A stretch of DNA of 64,000 bases from an uncultured Prolixibacteraceae bacterium (GCA_903834475.1 CAILJH010000035.1:1-64000); one strand, 5' to 3'. Shown: positions 44,114 through 53,318, counted from the stretch's first letter. Notes: generated by a model not told the origin, from the sequence alone. Numbers and translations: made by a program.

Positions 44114-44218
44114 CTGAACACGATTAAATTAATCACAGAATTTTCAAAGATAATATGCTTCAACTTAATTCTTATTCTAAAATCATGTCAATCCTTTAAT
44201 TCTCATAATCGTGTTCAG
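44114..44218. repeat. right inverted repeat and inner 13-bp inverted pair
   Basis: CTGAACACGATTA at 44114-44126 and TAATCGTGTTCAG at 44206-44218 are a perfect 13-base inverted pair; the outer copy is also the tip of the right 40-base repeat (44179-44218) that mirrors 43638-43677. The intervening DNA is AT-rich with no gene. Confidence 0.75.
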
Positions 44219-44284
44219 AATTAATTTGTTTATCCGCGTATTTTTAGTGAAATTTAGTCACACCAAATCCATCGATAAAAGCAC

Positions 44285-45748
44285 ATGGCTATTTTGCCCG
44301 AAATATGGAAAGCATTGCCCAGTCTGGCTACCACCTTGTACATTTTAACAGTGGTTTTTATTGCCATTCTGATCATTCTGGAGAACCGCAATCCGGTAAA
44401 AACGATCAGTTGGATCCTTGTATTGGTGTTGCTTCCAATTGCCGGAATTGTGGCTTACCTGTTTTTTGGTCAGGAATATCGTAAAACGAAGATGTATTCG
44501 CGTAAAGGTTTAAAGCACCTTGAACGGCTGAGAAATCTGACTCTTGAACAATTAGATACCCTTCCAGACAACCATTTTCAAATCAGCGACCGACTCTATT
44601 CCAAGAAAAGATTAATTAATCTATTGCTTGCCAATTCGAATGCCGTTTTAACAAGCGACAATGAAATTCAGATTTTACGAAATGGCGCCGAAACTTTTCC
44701 GGAGATTTTCAAAACCATTGAGGGGGCCAAACATCATATTCATTTGGAGTTTTACATTGTGGAAGACGATTCGATCGGAAATCATCTGCGCGAACTTCTG
44801 ATTCAGAAAGCCCTTGAAGGGGTTGAAGTTCGTTTTATCTACGACGATGTGGGCAGTTGGGAATTGAAAAGAAAATTTATCCGTTCGTTGGTGGATGCCG
44901 GGGTGAAGGTGGATTGTTTTATGCGGGTGAGGTTCCCAAATCTGACTTCAAAAGTAAATTACCGAAACCATCGTAAAATACTTGTGGTAGATGGCACCAC
45001 TGCCTTTGTCGGAGGCTTGAATTTTGCTGATCGCTATCAGGATGGAGTGCCCGGAATCGGTCCCTGGCGCGATACACATCTGAAACTAACCGGAGGTGCT
45101 GCTACTGCCTTGCAGATTATTTTCATGGCCGACTGGTATTTTGTTTCCAAGGAAATATTGAAAGGTGACAAGTATTTCAAATCCTTTGAAGCTGGGAATG
45201 GAAAACTGGTTCAAATGGTTGCCAGCGGACCGGATTCTGACTGGGAAAGTATAGGTCAGGCCTATTTTGCAGCCATTGCTTCAGCCACGGAGTACGTATA
45301 TATTTCGACACCTTACCTGATGCCACCTGCTGATATTGTGACTTCGCTAAAGACTTCAGCGTTGGGCGGAATTGATGTTCGAATCATCGTTCCCGGATTG
45401 TCGGATGCAGTTACATCCAAATGGGGAACCAATTCCTATATCGAGGAATTGCTCGAAGCCGGGGTGAAAATATATTTCTATAAAGCAGGTTTTATCCATA
45501 GCAAAGTCATCGTAGTTGATGGATTGTTTTCATCCGTCGGTACTGCCAATTTGGACTTCCGAAGCCTGGAAACAAATTTTGAAGTCAATGCGATGATTTA
45601 TAATGAAGAAATAGCGGGAATTCTGACGCAGCAATTTTTTGATGACCAGGAAAAAAGTCAGGAAGTAATTCTGGAACAATGGATTAAACGACCTCGGATG
45701 AACAAGATTAAAGAGTCGTTTGCACGGATTCTGAGCCCGATGCTTTAA
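44285..45748 (+). CDS. cls: cardiolipin synthase
   Basis: 487-residue phospholipase D-superfamily enzyme at the inner membrane, making cardiolipin from two phosphatidylglycerols. Two N-terminal transmembrane helices (roughly 13-33 and 40-62), then two HKD motifs: HRKILVVDG (followed by GGLNFADRY) and HSKVIVVDG (with GTANLDFRSLETNFE). The length and order match bacterial ClsA-type enzymes. A hairpin directly after the stop ends the transcript. It stands alone; upstream is the GxxExxY cassette. Confidence 0.95.
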   Translation: MAILPEIWKALPSLATTLYILTVVFIAILIILENRNPVKTISWILVLVLLPIAGIVAYLFFGQEYRKTKMYSRKGLKHLERLRNLTLEQLDTLPDNHFQISDRLYSKKRLINLLLANSNAVLTSDNEIQILRNGAETFPEIFKTIEGAKHHIHLEFYIVEDDSIGNHLRELLIQKALEGVEVRFIYDDVGSWELKRKFIRSLVDAGVKVDCFMRVRFPNLTSKVNYRNHRKILVVDGTTAFVGGLNFADRYQDGVPGIGPWRDTHLKLTGGAATALQIIFMADWYFVSKEILKGDKYFKSFEAGNGKLVQMVASGPDSDWESIGQAYFAAIASATEYVYISTPYLMPPADIVTSLKTSALGGIDVRIIVPGLSDAVTSKWGTNSYIEELLEAGVKIYFYKAGFIHSKVIVVDGLFSSVGTANLDFRSLETNFEVNAMIYNEEIAGILTQQFFDDQEKSQEVILEQWIKRPRMNKIKESFARILSPML

Positions 45749-45749
45749 A

Positions 45750-45787
45750 AAAATGCCCTGCAAACAATTGGTCTGCAGGGCATTTTT
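45750..45787 (+). terminator. rho-independent terminator, possibly bidirectional
   Basis: AAAATGCCCTGCA and TGCAGGGCATTTT form a 13-base perfect stem with an A tract before and T tract after, 1-2 bases past the cls stop. Its symmetry would also end the convergent lyase gene (stop at 45823). Confidence 0.88.
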
Positions 45788-45822
45788 GTAATTAATGAAT
45801 ATGTTTTTTGATAATCGTCAGC

Positions 45823-47289
45823 TTAAAGGCTGTCTCCAAAATCCTGACGGAATTTAGCGACCAGTTTGTCAACCCAATCCCCGATAGGTTTTAATTTACC
45901 CACAAAGAAACGAAGTACCGGTGGTTCTTCGGTCCATTCCAATCCTCCAACAAGATGGCGGTTGTCGTATAACCACTGGATGCGGTCTTCGGCATATTTG
46001 ACTTGCGATAACGTGAATACCCTGCGAGGAAAGGCCAGACGAAGCAATTCCACATCAGCCAGTACATCGTCGCCGTTTTCGTCACGAACACTTGAAATGG
46101 TACCGCGCTCCATGCCGCGAATTCCTGAAGCAATGTATAAAGCTGCAGCCAAAGCACCTGCGGGATATTGCTGCTGTGGAACGTGTGACAGAAAATCTTT
46201 TGCATCGAGATGGCAGCCTAAACCTCCTGAAGGTGTGATAACCGGAATACCCTTTTTATCGAGTGCATCCACCAGATATTTGATGAAGGTAGGTGAATGG
46301 CTGATTACATTGAAATCCAGCGTTTCTATCAGACCCACAGCCATAGCTTCGATTTCGCGAACACTCATTCCGCCATAGGTAAGGAATCCCTCATAAAGTG
46401 GAACCCAGTCGCGCATTTGCATATAGATATCGTGGTTATTGGTACAAATTCCACCACCACGGGTACAGCTCACTTTACGACCTGAAAAGTATGAGAAGTC
46501 GGTGTAGCTCAACATTTCGTGCAAAATGGATTTGATTGACTTGTCCTGATAACCTTCCTCTTTGGTTTTGATAAAATAGAGGTTTTCGTTGATCAAACTG
46601 GTATCCATCAACAGCATGATTTTGTTTGCTTTGGCAATTGCCGAAACTTCGCGAAGATTTGCCATCGAAAACGGCTGGCCTCCGATAAGATTAGTCCCTG
46701 CTTCGAAACGAATATAGGCAACGTTTCCGGCACCCCACCGTTTAATTACATCATGCAGTTTACCGATATCCATGTTTCCTTTAAACGGGAAATCACTTTT
46801 TATTTTCAGAGCTTCGTCGGTATAAATTTCTTCAACTGCGCTGCCCATCATTTCGATGTGTGCTTTGGTTGTGGTGAAATGGTAGTTCATGGGAACAACG
46901 GTTCCAGCCTTGCAAAAAGATTTTGCAATGATGTGTTCTGCTGCACGGCCCTGATGTACCGGAAGAAAATATTTTTGGTTAAATACTTCCTGAATCGCAT
47001 TTTCAAGTTTGGTGTAGCTGGCCGATCCGGCATACGAATCGTCGGCCAGACTCATGGCAGCCACCTGATTATCGCTCATGGCATTGGTTCCTGAGTCGGT
47101 AAGCATATCGAGGAAAACATCCTTGTTTTGAAGCAGGAAGGTATTGAAGCCTGCTCCGAAGATTGACACTTTACGTTCTTCAATAGGTAAAAGGTTCAGC
47201 TTTTGAACTACACGGACTTTGTGCATTTCGAGTGGTGTGGTTTCACCACTGTAAAATTTGACGGTTTTTAATTTTTCAAGATTTTCCAT
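45823..47289 (-). CDS. tryptophanase/tyrosine phenol-lyase family beta-eliminating lyase
   Basis: 488 residues from the ATG at 47289 (MENLEKLKTVKFY); an open start 48 bases upstream adds unconserved residues. PLP enzyme of the beta-eliminating lyase family: DMLTDSGTNAMSD, YFLPVHQGRAAEH, GGQPFSM, then the Schiff-base region SYFSGRKVSCTRGGG where the Lys follows Arg. In tryptophanase and tyrosine phenol-lyase the PLP-binding stretch after the Asp reads DSAR or DATR, but here it is DTSL: the conserved Arg is Leu. So the fold is sure but tryptophan breakdown is not; it may act on another amino acid. Convergent with cls. Confidence 0.87.
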   Translation of the reverse strand: MENLEKLKTVKFYSGETTPLEMHKVRVVQKLNLLPIEERKVSIFGAGFNTFLLQNKDVFLDMLTDSGTNAMSDNQVAAMSLADDSYAGSASYTKLENAIQEVFNQKYFLPVHQGRAAEHIIAKSFCKAGTVVPMNYHFTTTKAHIEMMGSAVEEIYTDEALKIKSDFPFKGNMDIGKLHDVIKRWGAGNVAYIRFEAGTNLIGGQPFSMANLREVSAIAKANKIMLLMDTSLINENLYFIKTKEEGYQDKSIKSILHEMLSYTDFSYFSGRKVSCTRGGGICTNNHDIYMQMRDWVPLYEGFLTYGGMSVREIEAMAVGLIETLDFNVISHSPTFIKYLVDALDKKGIPVITPSGGLGCHLDAKDFLSHVPQQQYPAGALAAALYIASGIRGMERGTISSVRDENGDDVLADVELLRLAFPRRVFTLSQVKYAEDRIQWLYDNRHLVGGLEWTEEPPVLRFFVGKLKPIGDWVDKLVAKFRQDFGDSL

Positions 47290-47590
47290 TAGTTGATTGT
47301 AATTGGTTCGTAAAATCATACCTGATTCCAAAACCATATTAAGCCTGAAAACGAAAGTAAAATCGTGATCATTTTTAAATTTGATTTTTGGGAATGCGAG
47401 TTTACAAATAAAAATCTTTAATCAATTCAAGAGATTCAGTTTTGATTTGTAATATAAAACATACGATTTGATTGAATTTCGATGGAAAATAAGAAGAATT
47501 CCATCCAATCAAAGAAAGAGCTGAAGCGAAATACTTCCGGCAAAAAGTTTGTTCTGCCTGAAATCCAAAGATGTAGACTTTTTTATTCCT

Positions 47591-48538
47591 TTAAAACGGC
47601 AATTTCCCCAAATCCACATTTCCACCACTCAGTATTATCCCAACCCTTTTACCTTTTACATCCAGTTTATTTTCGAGTATAGCTGCCAGTGGAACTGCCG
47701 ATGAAGGCTCGATGATAATTTTCATTCTCTCCCAAATCATGCGCATGGCTGCTACAATACCTTCTTCTGAAACGGTTACAATCTGGTCAACTTCCTTCAG
47801 GATAATCAGGAAAGTCAAACTTCCAAGCGAAGTTAAAAGACCATCGGCAATGGTTTTAGGTGCTACTGAAGGTTGGAGATATTTGGAGTAGAAAGAGCGA
47901 AAAGCATCGTCGGCTCCCGCAGGTTCAGCTGCAATTACCCGGGCATTTGGCAACAAAGCCTTGGTTGAAATCGCTGTCCCGCTGAGTAATCCGCCGCCAC
48001 CAACAGGAGCCATCACCACGTCGAGATGACCAATTTCTTCAATCAGTTCCTTGGCAGCAGTTCCCTGTCCGCAAATCACGTTGAAATAATTGTATGGATG
48101 AATTTCGGTTGAGCTGGTTTTTTCAGCCACTTTTTTCAGGGTCGATTCTCTGGCTTCCAAAGTTGGAGTACAAAAAGTAATTTGAGCGCCATAACCGGCA
48201 ACTGCAATCTTTTTGATTTCAGGAGCATTTTCGGGCATCACAATGTAGGCAGGAATTCCCCGCATTCGGGCAGCTAAAGCCAATGCTGCGGCATGGTTTC
48301 CTGAAGAATGCGTGCAAACTCCGTTTTTGGCTTCTTCGTCAGTTAGTGCAAACACCGAATTGCATGCCCCACGAAACTTAAAAGCGCCAACTTTTTGAAG
48401 GTTTTCGCACTTGAAGAACAAGTCGGCCCCAACCATTTCGTTGATGCTTTTTGAACTTAATACCGGAGTATGATGAATATACGGACGAATTCGATGGTGC
48501 GCTTTTTCAATATCTGAAAAGCTTGGTAAACTGATCAT
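47591..48538 (-). CDS. threonine/serine dehydratase family PLP enzyme
   Basis: 315-residue fold type II enzyme like serine racemase and catabolic threonine dehydratase. PLP lysine in CENLQKVGAFKFRGA, the phosphate loop VAPVGGGGLLSG, SSGNHAAALA and the C-terminal SGGN motif. No C-terminal ACT domain, so it is not feedback-regulated biosynthetic IlvA. Serine or threonine deamination, serine racemisation or 3-hydroxyaspartate deamination all remain possible. The short gap to the lyase gene holds no operon link. Confidence 0.9.
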   Translation of the reverse strand: MISLPSFSDIEKAHHRIRPYIHHTPVLSSKSINEMVGADLFFKCENLQKVGAFKFRGACNSVFALTDEEAKNGVCTHSSGNHAAALALAARMRGIPAYIVMPENAPEIKKIAVAGYGAQITFCTPTLEARESTLKKVAEKTSSTEIHPYNYFNVICGQGTAAKELIEEIGHLDVVMAPVGGGGLLSGTAISTKALLPNARVIAAEPAGADDAFRSFYSKYLQPSVAPKTIADGLLTSLGSLTFLIILKEVDQIVTVSEEGIVAAMRMIWERMKIIIEPSSAVPLAAILENKLDVKGKRVGIILSGGNVDLGKLPF

Positions 48539-48676
48539 TGCGGTTTATTTTTGAAGTTCTGGCAAGTGTTAGTTCATGAAATATCAGGCAATCCACACAA
48601 AAGTATTAAAATTGGAAGAGAAGCAAAATTGATTTTGTACTTTGGACAGATTAAAATTCAAATTTTAACTGCCTTT

Positions 48677-49222
48677 ATGACTGAAATCAATCGTCGCATC
48701 TTTATAAAATCAGCTGGTCTGGCCTTCGGTAGCGTGTTGCTTTTCCCGGCATGCCTGAAACAAAGCAGCATTTATCATTTCTTTTCTAATGAGGAAGCAC
48801 TTTGCATGATAGCCCTTTGCGAGCAAATCATTCCTAAAGACAGTTCGCCCGGAGCCACCAATGCCGGAGTAATTTTCTACATCGACAAGCAGTTGTCCGG
48901 AATTTTTCAATACGATCAGGAAACTTACCGGACAGGTATTAAAAACCTTCAGGATTATTGTTCTAACAAATCAGGAAAATCGTTCGAAAAGCATTCTGCG
49001 GAGGACCAAATCCAGATTATGAAGTTGATGGAGTCGAACCAAATGAGCGAAACCGAATGGTCCGGGAAAAATCCGGCGAACTTCTTTAATCTGTTATTAT
49101 CTCATACCATGCAGGGTTTTTATGGCTCGCCAATCCATGGCGGAAATAAAGACAATATCAGTTTCAAGATGCTTCGAATCGACTATCCTTTGGTAGTCGA
49201 CCAAAACCAAATTAGATCCTGA
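48677..49222 (+). CDS. gluconate 2-dehydrogenase subunit 3-like, Tat-exported
   Basis: 181 residues from the ATG at 48677. The N terminus has a twin-arginine signal (NRRIFIKSAG) followed by a hydrophobic stretch with LLFPACL, perhaps a lipobox. The mature part has the helical hallmark of the subunit 3 family: EALCMIALCEQIIPKDSSPGA, DKQLSG, and the HTMQGFYGSPIHGGN stretch near the end. Subunit 3 proteins escort and activate FAD-containing GMC dehydrogenases exported by the Tat route. The GMC gene lies just downstream (49674), with a small lipoprotein gene between. Confidence 0.87.
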   Translation: MTEINRRIFIKSAGLAFGSVLLFPACLKQSSIYHFFSNEEALCMIALCEQIIPKDSSPGATNAGVIFYIDKQLSGIFQYDQETYRTGIKNLQDYCSNKSGKSFEKHSAEDQIQIMKLMESNQMSETEWSGKNPANFFNLLLSHTMQGFYGSPIHGGNKDNISFKMLRIDYPLVVDQNQIRS

Positions 49223-49259
49223 ACGATCCAATTTTATGAACTTGATAATTTCAAAACAG

Positions 49260-49547
49260 ATGAAAACAAAAAATCGTGTTCTGCTGAGCATTTTTGTGGT
49301 TGTGGCGTTGTTCTTTTTTTCTTCATGCGCTACGGTTCAACAAGTTGATGACTGTACAAGCGGACATACCTATGGATTTCTGGGTGGATTATGGCATGGA
49401 ATTATTGCCCCGGTTTCCTTTATCGGTAGCCTTGTCAGCGATCATATTGCCGTTTGGGCCGTCAATAACAATGGCGGCTGGTACACCTTTGGATTTCTGA
49501 TTGGTGTCGGTGGTCTGGGATTTGGTGGGAGCAAAGCTTCCAGATAA
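49260..49547 (+). CDS. small lipoprotein between dehydrogenase genes
   Basis: 95 residues from the ATG at 49260 (a start 24 bases upstream is also open). Signal II: KTKNRVLLSIFVVVALFFFSSC with Cys near residue 22 as lipidation site. The mature protein is small, Gly-rich and has two hydrophobic stretches (FLGGLWHGIIAPVSFIGSLV and GWYTFGFLIGVGGLGFGG). No known family. It is cotranscribed in order between the subunit 3 and GMC genes, so it may anchor or couple that complex, but this is speculation. Confidence 0.7.
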   Translation: MKTKNRVLLSIFVVVALFFFSSCATVQQVDDCTSGHTYGFLGGLWHGIIAPVSFIGSLVSDHIAVWAVNNNGGWYTFGFLIGVGGLGFGGSKASR

Positions 49548-49673
49548 TCCATGTCAGAAATGAGGAAAATGGAAAGAGGAAAAGCAATCGGTTTCACGGA
49601 TTCTATGAGTTCGGAATAGTTTCCTTTTCAGTTTAGACTCCAACAATATTTATCTAATTTACAAAATGTCTTC

Positions 49674-51329
49674 ATGGCAAATAAACATGTCAATGCAATT
49701 ATAGTCGGTGCTGGTGCTGGTGGAGGAATTGTCGCCAAAGAGCTTGCCACCAAAGGACTTTCGGTAGTTCTCTTCGAACGTGGTGAATGGCCTAACTATG
49801 ATGAGCATCCAAACGATGAACTGATTTCGCAGCGCACTGAGGTGCTCGGTTCTCCTTTTGGTCCCGATCACATCAAAAATCCCCGAACGTTAACTTATAA
49901 AGGTGGGAGCAAGCAGATTGTAACTCCAATCCACGGCAATTACAACAACGTTGCAGCTTGTGTCGGTTCCGGAACCGTGAGTTACGGTGCAATGGCCTGG
50001 CGCTTTATGCAGGAGGATTTCAAGCTTAAAACAGTTTACGGTTCGGTAGAAGGCTCAACTTTGGATGACTGGCCGATTACTTATGAAGAACTTGAACCTT
50101 ATTATGAAAAAGCTGAATGGGAAATCGGTGTTTCAGGTGACGATACGCAAAATCCCTTTGCACCTCCGCGAAAGAAAAAGCAACCCATGCCACCTTTCGA
50201 ATACAATGCAGAAGCCAAAGTTTTGTACGATGCCTCCAAGCGACTAGGACTGCACCCGTTTCCGATACCCATGCTCAGGAATTCAGTTCCAAACAATAAC
50301 CGCGAAGCATGCATCCGGAACCTCACCTGCTGCGGATTTGCCTGCCCGGTTGATGCCAAAAACGGAACCCAGAATACGGTGATACCGATTGCCATAAAAA
50401 CCGGAAACTGCGATTTAAGAACTGGCAGCAAAGTCGTTGAAATCATGATTGACGATCGCGGGAAAGCAACTGGTGTCAAATATTTTGATAAGGATGACAA
50501 GCCACAGATACAAACAGCTGATGTGGTCGTTGTGGCTGGTGCAGCCATCGAGACAGCCCGTTTGCTGCTTAATTCGAAATCCAGACTTTTCCCCAATGGT
50601 GCCGGGAATAATTCCGACTGGGTAGGGCGCAATCTGGCTGGTCATGCCTATACCGGGGCTTACGGATTGTTTGATTATGACATTCTTGATTTTGCCGGAC
50701 CAGGTGCCACCATTGCCTGGTGTGATTTCAACCATCACAATCCGGGTATTATTGGCGGTGGTTTACTTGCCAACGAATTTAACCGGCTGCCCTATTTGTA
50801 CACCGGAATCCGGCCTCCCGGCTCTGCCCGATGGGGAAAGGATCACAAGGAATTCCAGCGCAGCATGTATCACCGAACTGCCCAGATAGTTGGACCAATT
50901 CAGGAAATGCCCATGTACGAATCTCGGGTAACTGTTGATCCGGAAGTAAAAGATTTCTGGGGCATTCCTGTTGCTTCCCTTTCGGGCGACCGTCATCCGT
51001 TGGATTATGAGCATTGCAAGTTTTTATCGGCCAAAGCGGAAGCCATTTTAAAGGAAGCCGGAGCATACCAGACCTGGCAAAGTATTGGAGGACAAGGTGG
51101 GCCAAGTGGTGGTCAGCATCAAAACGGAACTGCCCGCATGGGAAACGATAAAAAAACTTCAGTAGTAAACAAAAACGGACAAATTCATGAGATTGACAAC
51201 CTGTTTGTTGCCGATGGCAGTGCGATGGTCAATGGCGGAGGATTCAATCCTGCCCTTACCATCATGGCTCTTGGATTCCGGGTTGGCGAATACATTGCCA
51301 AGAACTTTGCATCAATCCGGGTTACGTAA
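49674..51329 (+). CDS. GMC-family FAD oxidoreductase (gluconate dehydrogenase type)
   Basis: 551 residues. Flavoprotein of the glucose-methanol-choline family: FAD-binding AIIVGAGAGGGIVAKELA at the N terminus, GSGTVSYGAMAWRF, the CCGFACPVDAKNG cysteine-rich loop typical of sugar-acid dehydrogenases, and the C-terminal catalytic signature ending GTARMGND and VADGSAMVNGGGFNPALTIM. Oxidises a polyol or sugar acid and passes electrons through partner cytochromes. No signal peptide is seen, consistent with piggyback export with the Tat-bearing small subunit. Substrate not determinable. Confidence 0.93.
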   Translation: MANKHVNAIIVGAGAGGGIVAKELATKGLSVVLFERGEWPNYDEHPNDELISQRTEVLGSPFGPDHIKNPRTLTYKGGSKQIVTPIHGNYNNVAACVGSGTVSYGAMAWRFMQEDFKLKTVYGSVEGSTLDDWPITYEELEPYYEKAEWEIGVSGDDTQNPFAPPRKKKQPMPPFEYNAEAKVLYDASKRLGLHPFPIPMLRNSVPNNNREACIRNLTCCGFACPVDAKNGTQNTVIPIAIKTGNCDLRTGSKVVEIMIDDRGKATGVKYFDKDDKPQIQTADVVVVAGAAIETARLLLNSKSRLFPNGAGNNSDWVGRNLAGHAYTGAYGLFDYDILDFAGPGATIAWCDFNHHNPGIIGGGLLANEFNRLPYLYTGIRPPGSARWGKDHKEFQRSMYHRTAQIVGPIQEMPMYESRVTVDPEVKDFWGIPVASLSGDRHPLDYEHCKFLSAKAEAILKEAGAYQTWQSIGGQGGPSGGQHQNGTARMGNDKKTSVVNKNGQIHEIDNLFVADGSAMVNGGGFNPALTIMALGFRVGEYIAKNFASIRVT

Positions 51330-51347
51330 AAAATTGCATTCGGGGAA

Positions 51348-51794
51348 TTAATTATCAGAAGCATACCATTCGGCGAAGGAATTACTGGTTTCGTAAAGAC
51401 GAACGCTGAAAAGTTCCAGATGTTCGGGCAGCAGGAGTTTCACCTGACCGGCAATGTACTGCACCATATTTTCTGAGGTCGGCTGAAACGGAACAACCTG
51501 AAGTCTTTCATACATTTGCCCCATTGCACTGAGTTTGTCGATCGGGGCTTTTTCGTTGATCATCAGTGAATGATCCAGTTTGCTGATAATCTGCTCCTGA
51601 ATGAGTTTTTTCAAAATGCTGAAGTCAATCACCATTCCGTCTTTCGGACTTCCGGCGTCCTGCATGGGTTCACCAGCAATCGTAACCTGTAATTTGTAAG
51701 AATGTCCGTGGATATTGCGGCAAAGCCCGTCATAGTTGAGCAGTGCATGCGACATTTCGAAGCCGAATTGTTTGGTAACCCTGATTTTTGCCAT
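51348..51794 (-). CDS. queD: 6-carboxytetrahydropterin synthase (QueD)
   Basis: 148 residues of the 6-pyruvoyltetrahydropterin synthase fold. Zinc histidines in FEMSHALL and the motif LCRNIHGHSY, whose Cys is the catalytic residue in QueD; DHSLMIN and TSENMVQYI follow, and the C-terminal ETSNSFAEW binds the pterin. Converts dihydroneopterin triphosphate toward queuosine. The ArsR-family regulator lies 45 bases upstream on the same strand. Confidence 0.92.
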   Translation of the reverse strand: MAKIRVTKQFGFEMSHALLNYDGLCRNIHGHSYKLQVTIAGEPMQDAGSPKDGMVIDFSILKKLIQEQIISKLDHSLMINEKAPIDKLSAMGQMYERLQVVPFQPTSENMVQYIAGQVKLLLPEHLELFSVRLYETSNSFAEWYASDN

Positions 51795-51839
51795 TGATTG
51801 AATTTTCGGAGGTCGAAATAAAGATCTGATTTCTGAACT

Positions 51840-52142
51840 TTATTCGCAGGTACAGCGTTGCAGGCAGTCAACAATCTGACTGAGAATGTCATGTTTCAAA
51901 TAATAGGATGTATTTTTTCCTTCCCGTTTGGAGCATAAAACTCCTTTATCTTTCAGAATGCCTAAATGGTGCGAAGTAGTAGATTGTTCGATACCAAGTA
52001 GTTCGTGTATTTCTGTTACAGTAAGTTTTTTACCGCCTTCCAAATGTTTCAAAATAGCAATTCGCATGGGATGCGCGATGGCTTTGAGCATGCTGGCAGC
52101 CATTTCCAATTTATCGGATTCTATTTCCTGAATGTTCATCAT
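51840..52142 (-). CDS. ArsR-family transcriptional regulator
   Basis: 100-residue winged helix-turn-helix regulator: KAIAHPMRIAILKHL, TVTEIHELLGIEQSTTSHHLGILKDKGVL and the wing GKNTSYYL. C-terminal CLQRCTCE has three Cys that could bind a metal ion or sense redox, but the classic alpha-3 site is not evident. It begins with two ATGs in tandem. It could repress its own operon including queD, which follows at 45 bases. A TATATTTG promoter box is 19 bases upstream. Confidence 0.88.
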   Translation of the reverse strand: MMNIQEIESDKLEMAASMLKAIAHPMRIAILKHLEGGKKLTVTEIHELLGIEQSTTSHHLGILKDKGVLCSKREGKNTSYYLKHDILSQIVDCLQRCTCE

Positions 52143-52161
52143 GGTTCATTTTTTACAAATG

Positions 52162-52169
52162 CAAATATA
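52162..52169 (-). promoter_or_regulatory. minus-seven box of the ArsR gene
   Basis: Exact TATATTTG ending 19 bases before the ATG at 52142; a TTTCG about 19 bases further upstream is a near-match to the minus-33 TTTG. Confidence 0.5.
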
Positions 52170-52314
52170 TCAATAATTAGGTTTCCGAAAAACTTTCTTT
52201 TGGTCTGCCATTAGTTTAGAATGTATCCAAATAAGTGAAAATTAGCTTTTTACAAGCTCCGGAGTTAAAAATAATCAAACAGATCGGTTTTCCTAAAAAA
52301 GTAAATATATTTTA

Positions 52315-52322
52315 TAATTTTG
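52315..52322 (+). promoter_or_regulatory. minus-seven box of the polyprenyl synthase gene
   Basis: Exact TAATTTTG 22 bases before the ATG at 52344. The upstream DNA (52170-52314) is AT-rich and shared with the divergent ArsR gene; no operator was recognised. Confidence 0.4.
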
Positions 52323-52343
52323 AGACACTCAAAAAAAGCCTGA

Positions 52344-53318
52344 ATGACCTCTTTGGATATCATACAATCGCCGATAGTAGACGAACTTAAAAGTTTCGAG
52401 AGTTACTTTAAGGAATCTATTCAAAGCGATATTCCACTTCTTCGAATCATCATCCGATACATTCTCCGGAAAAAAGGCAAGCAAATGCGTCCAATGTTTG
52501 TTTTTCTTTCGGCAAAAATGTGTGGCGAATTCAATGAAACTACCCTTTTGGCAGCTTCTTCCATAGAGTTGCTGCATACAGCAACTTTATTGCACGATGA
52601 TGTTGTAGATGAATCGTACGAACGACGAGGAAGTTTTTCAATCAATGCACTTTGGAAAAATAAAATTGCCGTATTGGTCGGTGATTTCATCCTCGCACGC
52701 GGAATGCTGAACACTCTCGACCGTAAGGAATACCGATTTTTGCACCTGATTTCCCGGGCTGTAAAAGACATGAGCGAAGGCGAAATCCTTCAAATGCGCA
52801 AAAGTCGGAAACTCGATATCGACAATGAAACGTATTTCGAGATTATAAGAAAAAAAACGGCCTCACTCATCGCAACAAGTATGGCAATCGGCGCAGCGTC
52901 GGTAACCAAAGACGATGAAGTCGTAGAAAAAATGTTCAGGATTGGATTGGATGTTGGAATTGCCTTCCAGATCAAAGACGATATTTTTGATTACCAAAGC
53001 AAAGGTATTCTGGGAAAACCTACCGGTAACGACATCAAGGAAAAGAAAATTACATTGCCATTACTTTATGTTCTGAATAATTGTGAATCAAGGGAACGTA
53101 GCCGGATATTAAGTCTGATTAAACGCAAAAATAAGAATCAGGCCAAAGTTAAAGAGTTGGTCGATTTGGTGGTGAGCCGCGGTGGATTGGAATATGCAGC
53201 TCAGCAAATGAACCAGTTCCGTGAAAATGCCATTGCAGGGATTATGGAATTTCCGGAAAGCGAATCGCGGAATGCGTTAATTGAACTGGTAAATTACACG
53301 ACTACCCGGCAAAAATAA
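52344..53318 (+). CDS. polyprenyl diphosphate synthase
   Basis: 324 residues of the long-chain isoprenyl diphosphate synthase family. First aspartate-rich motif in LLHDDVVDES, second in FQIKDDIFDYQ; GKQMRP and GNDIKEKKITLPLLY frame them. Likely makes the octaprenyl or longer side chain of menaquinone (IspB type) rather than the C20 unit for carotenoids, but chain length cannot be read with confidence here. Divergent from the ArsR gene. Confidence 0.93.
   Translation: MTSLDIIQSPIVDELKSFESYFKESIQSDIPLLRIIIRYILRKKGKQMRPMFVFLSAKMCGEFNETTLLAASSIELLHTATLLHDDVVDESYERRGSFSINALWKNKIAVLVGDFILARGMLNTLDRKEYRFLHLISRAVKDMSEGEILQMRKSRKLDIDNETYFEIIRKKTASLIATSMAIGAASVTKDDEVVEKMFRIGLDVGIAFQIKDDIFDYQSKGILGKPTGNDIKEKKITLPLLYVLNNCESRERSRILSLIKRKNKNQAKVKELVDLVVSRGGLEYAAQQMNQFRENAIAGIMEFPESESRNALIELVNYTTTRQK

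Noticed and set aside
47482-47682. 66-residue plus-strand frame
   Set aside because: Lysine-rich start and then antisense to the dehydratase gene; no start support.
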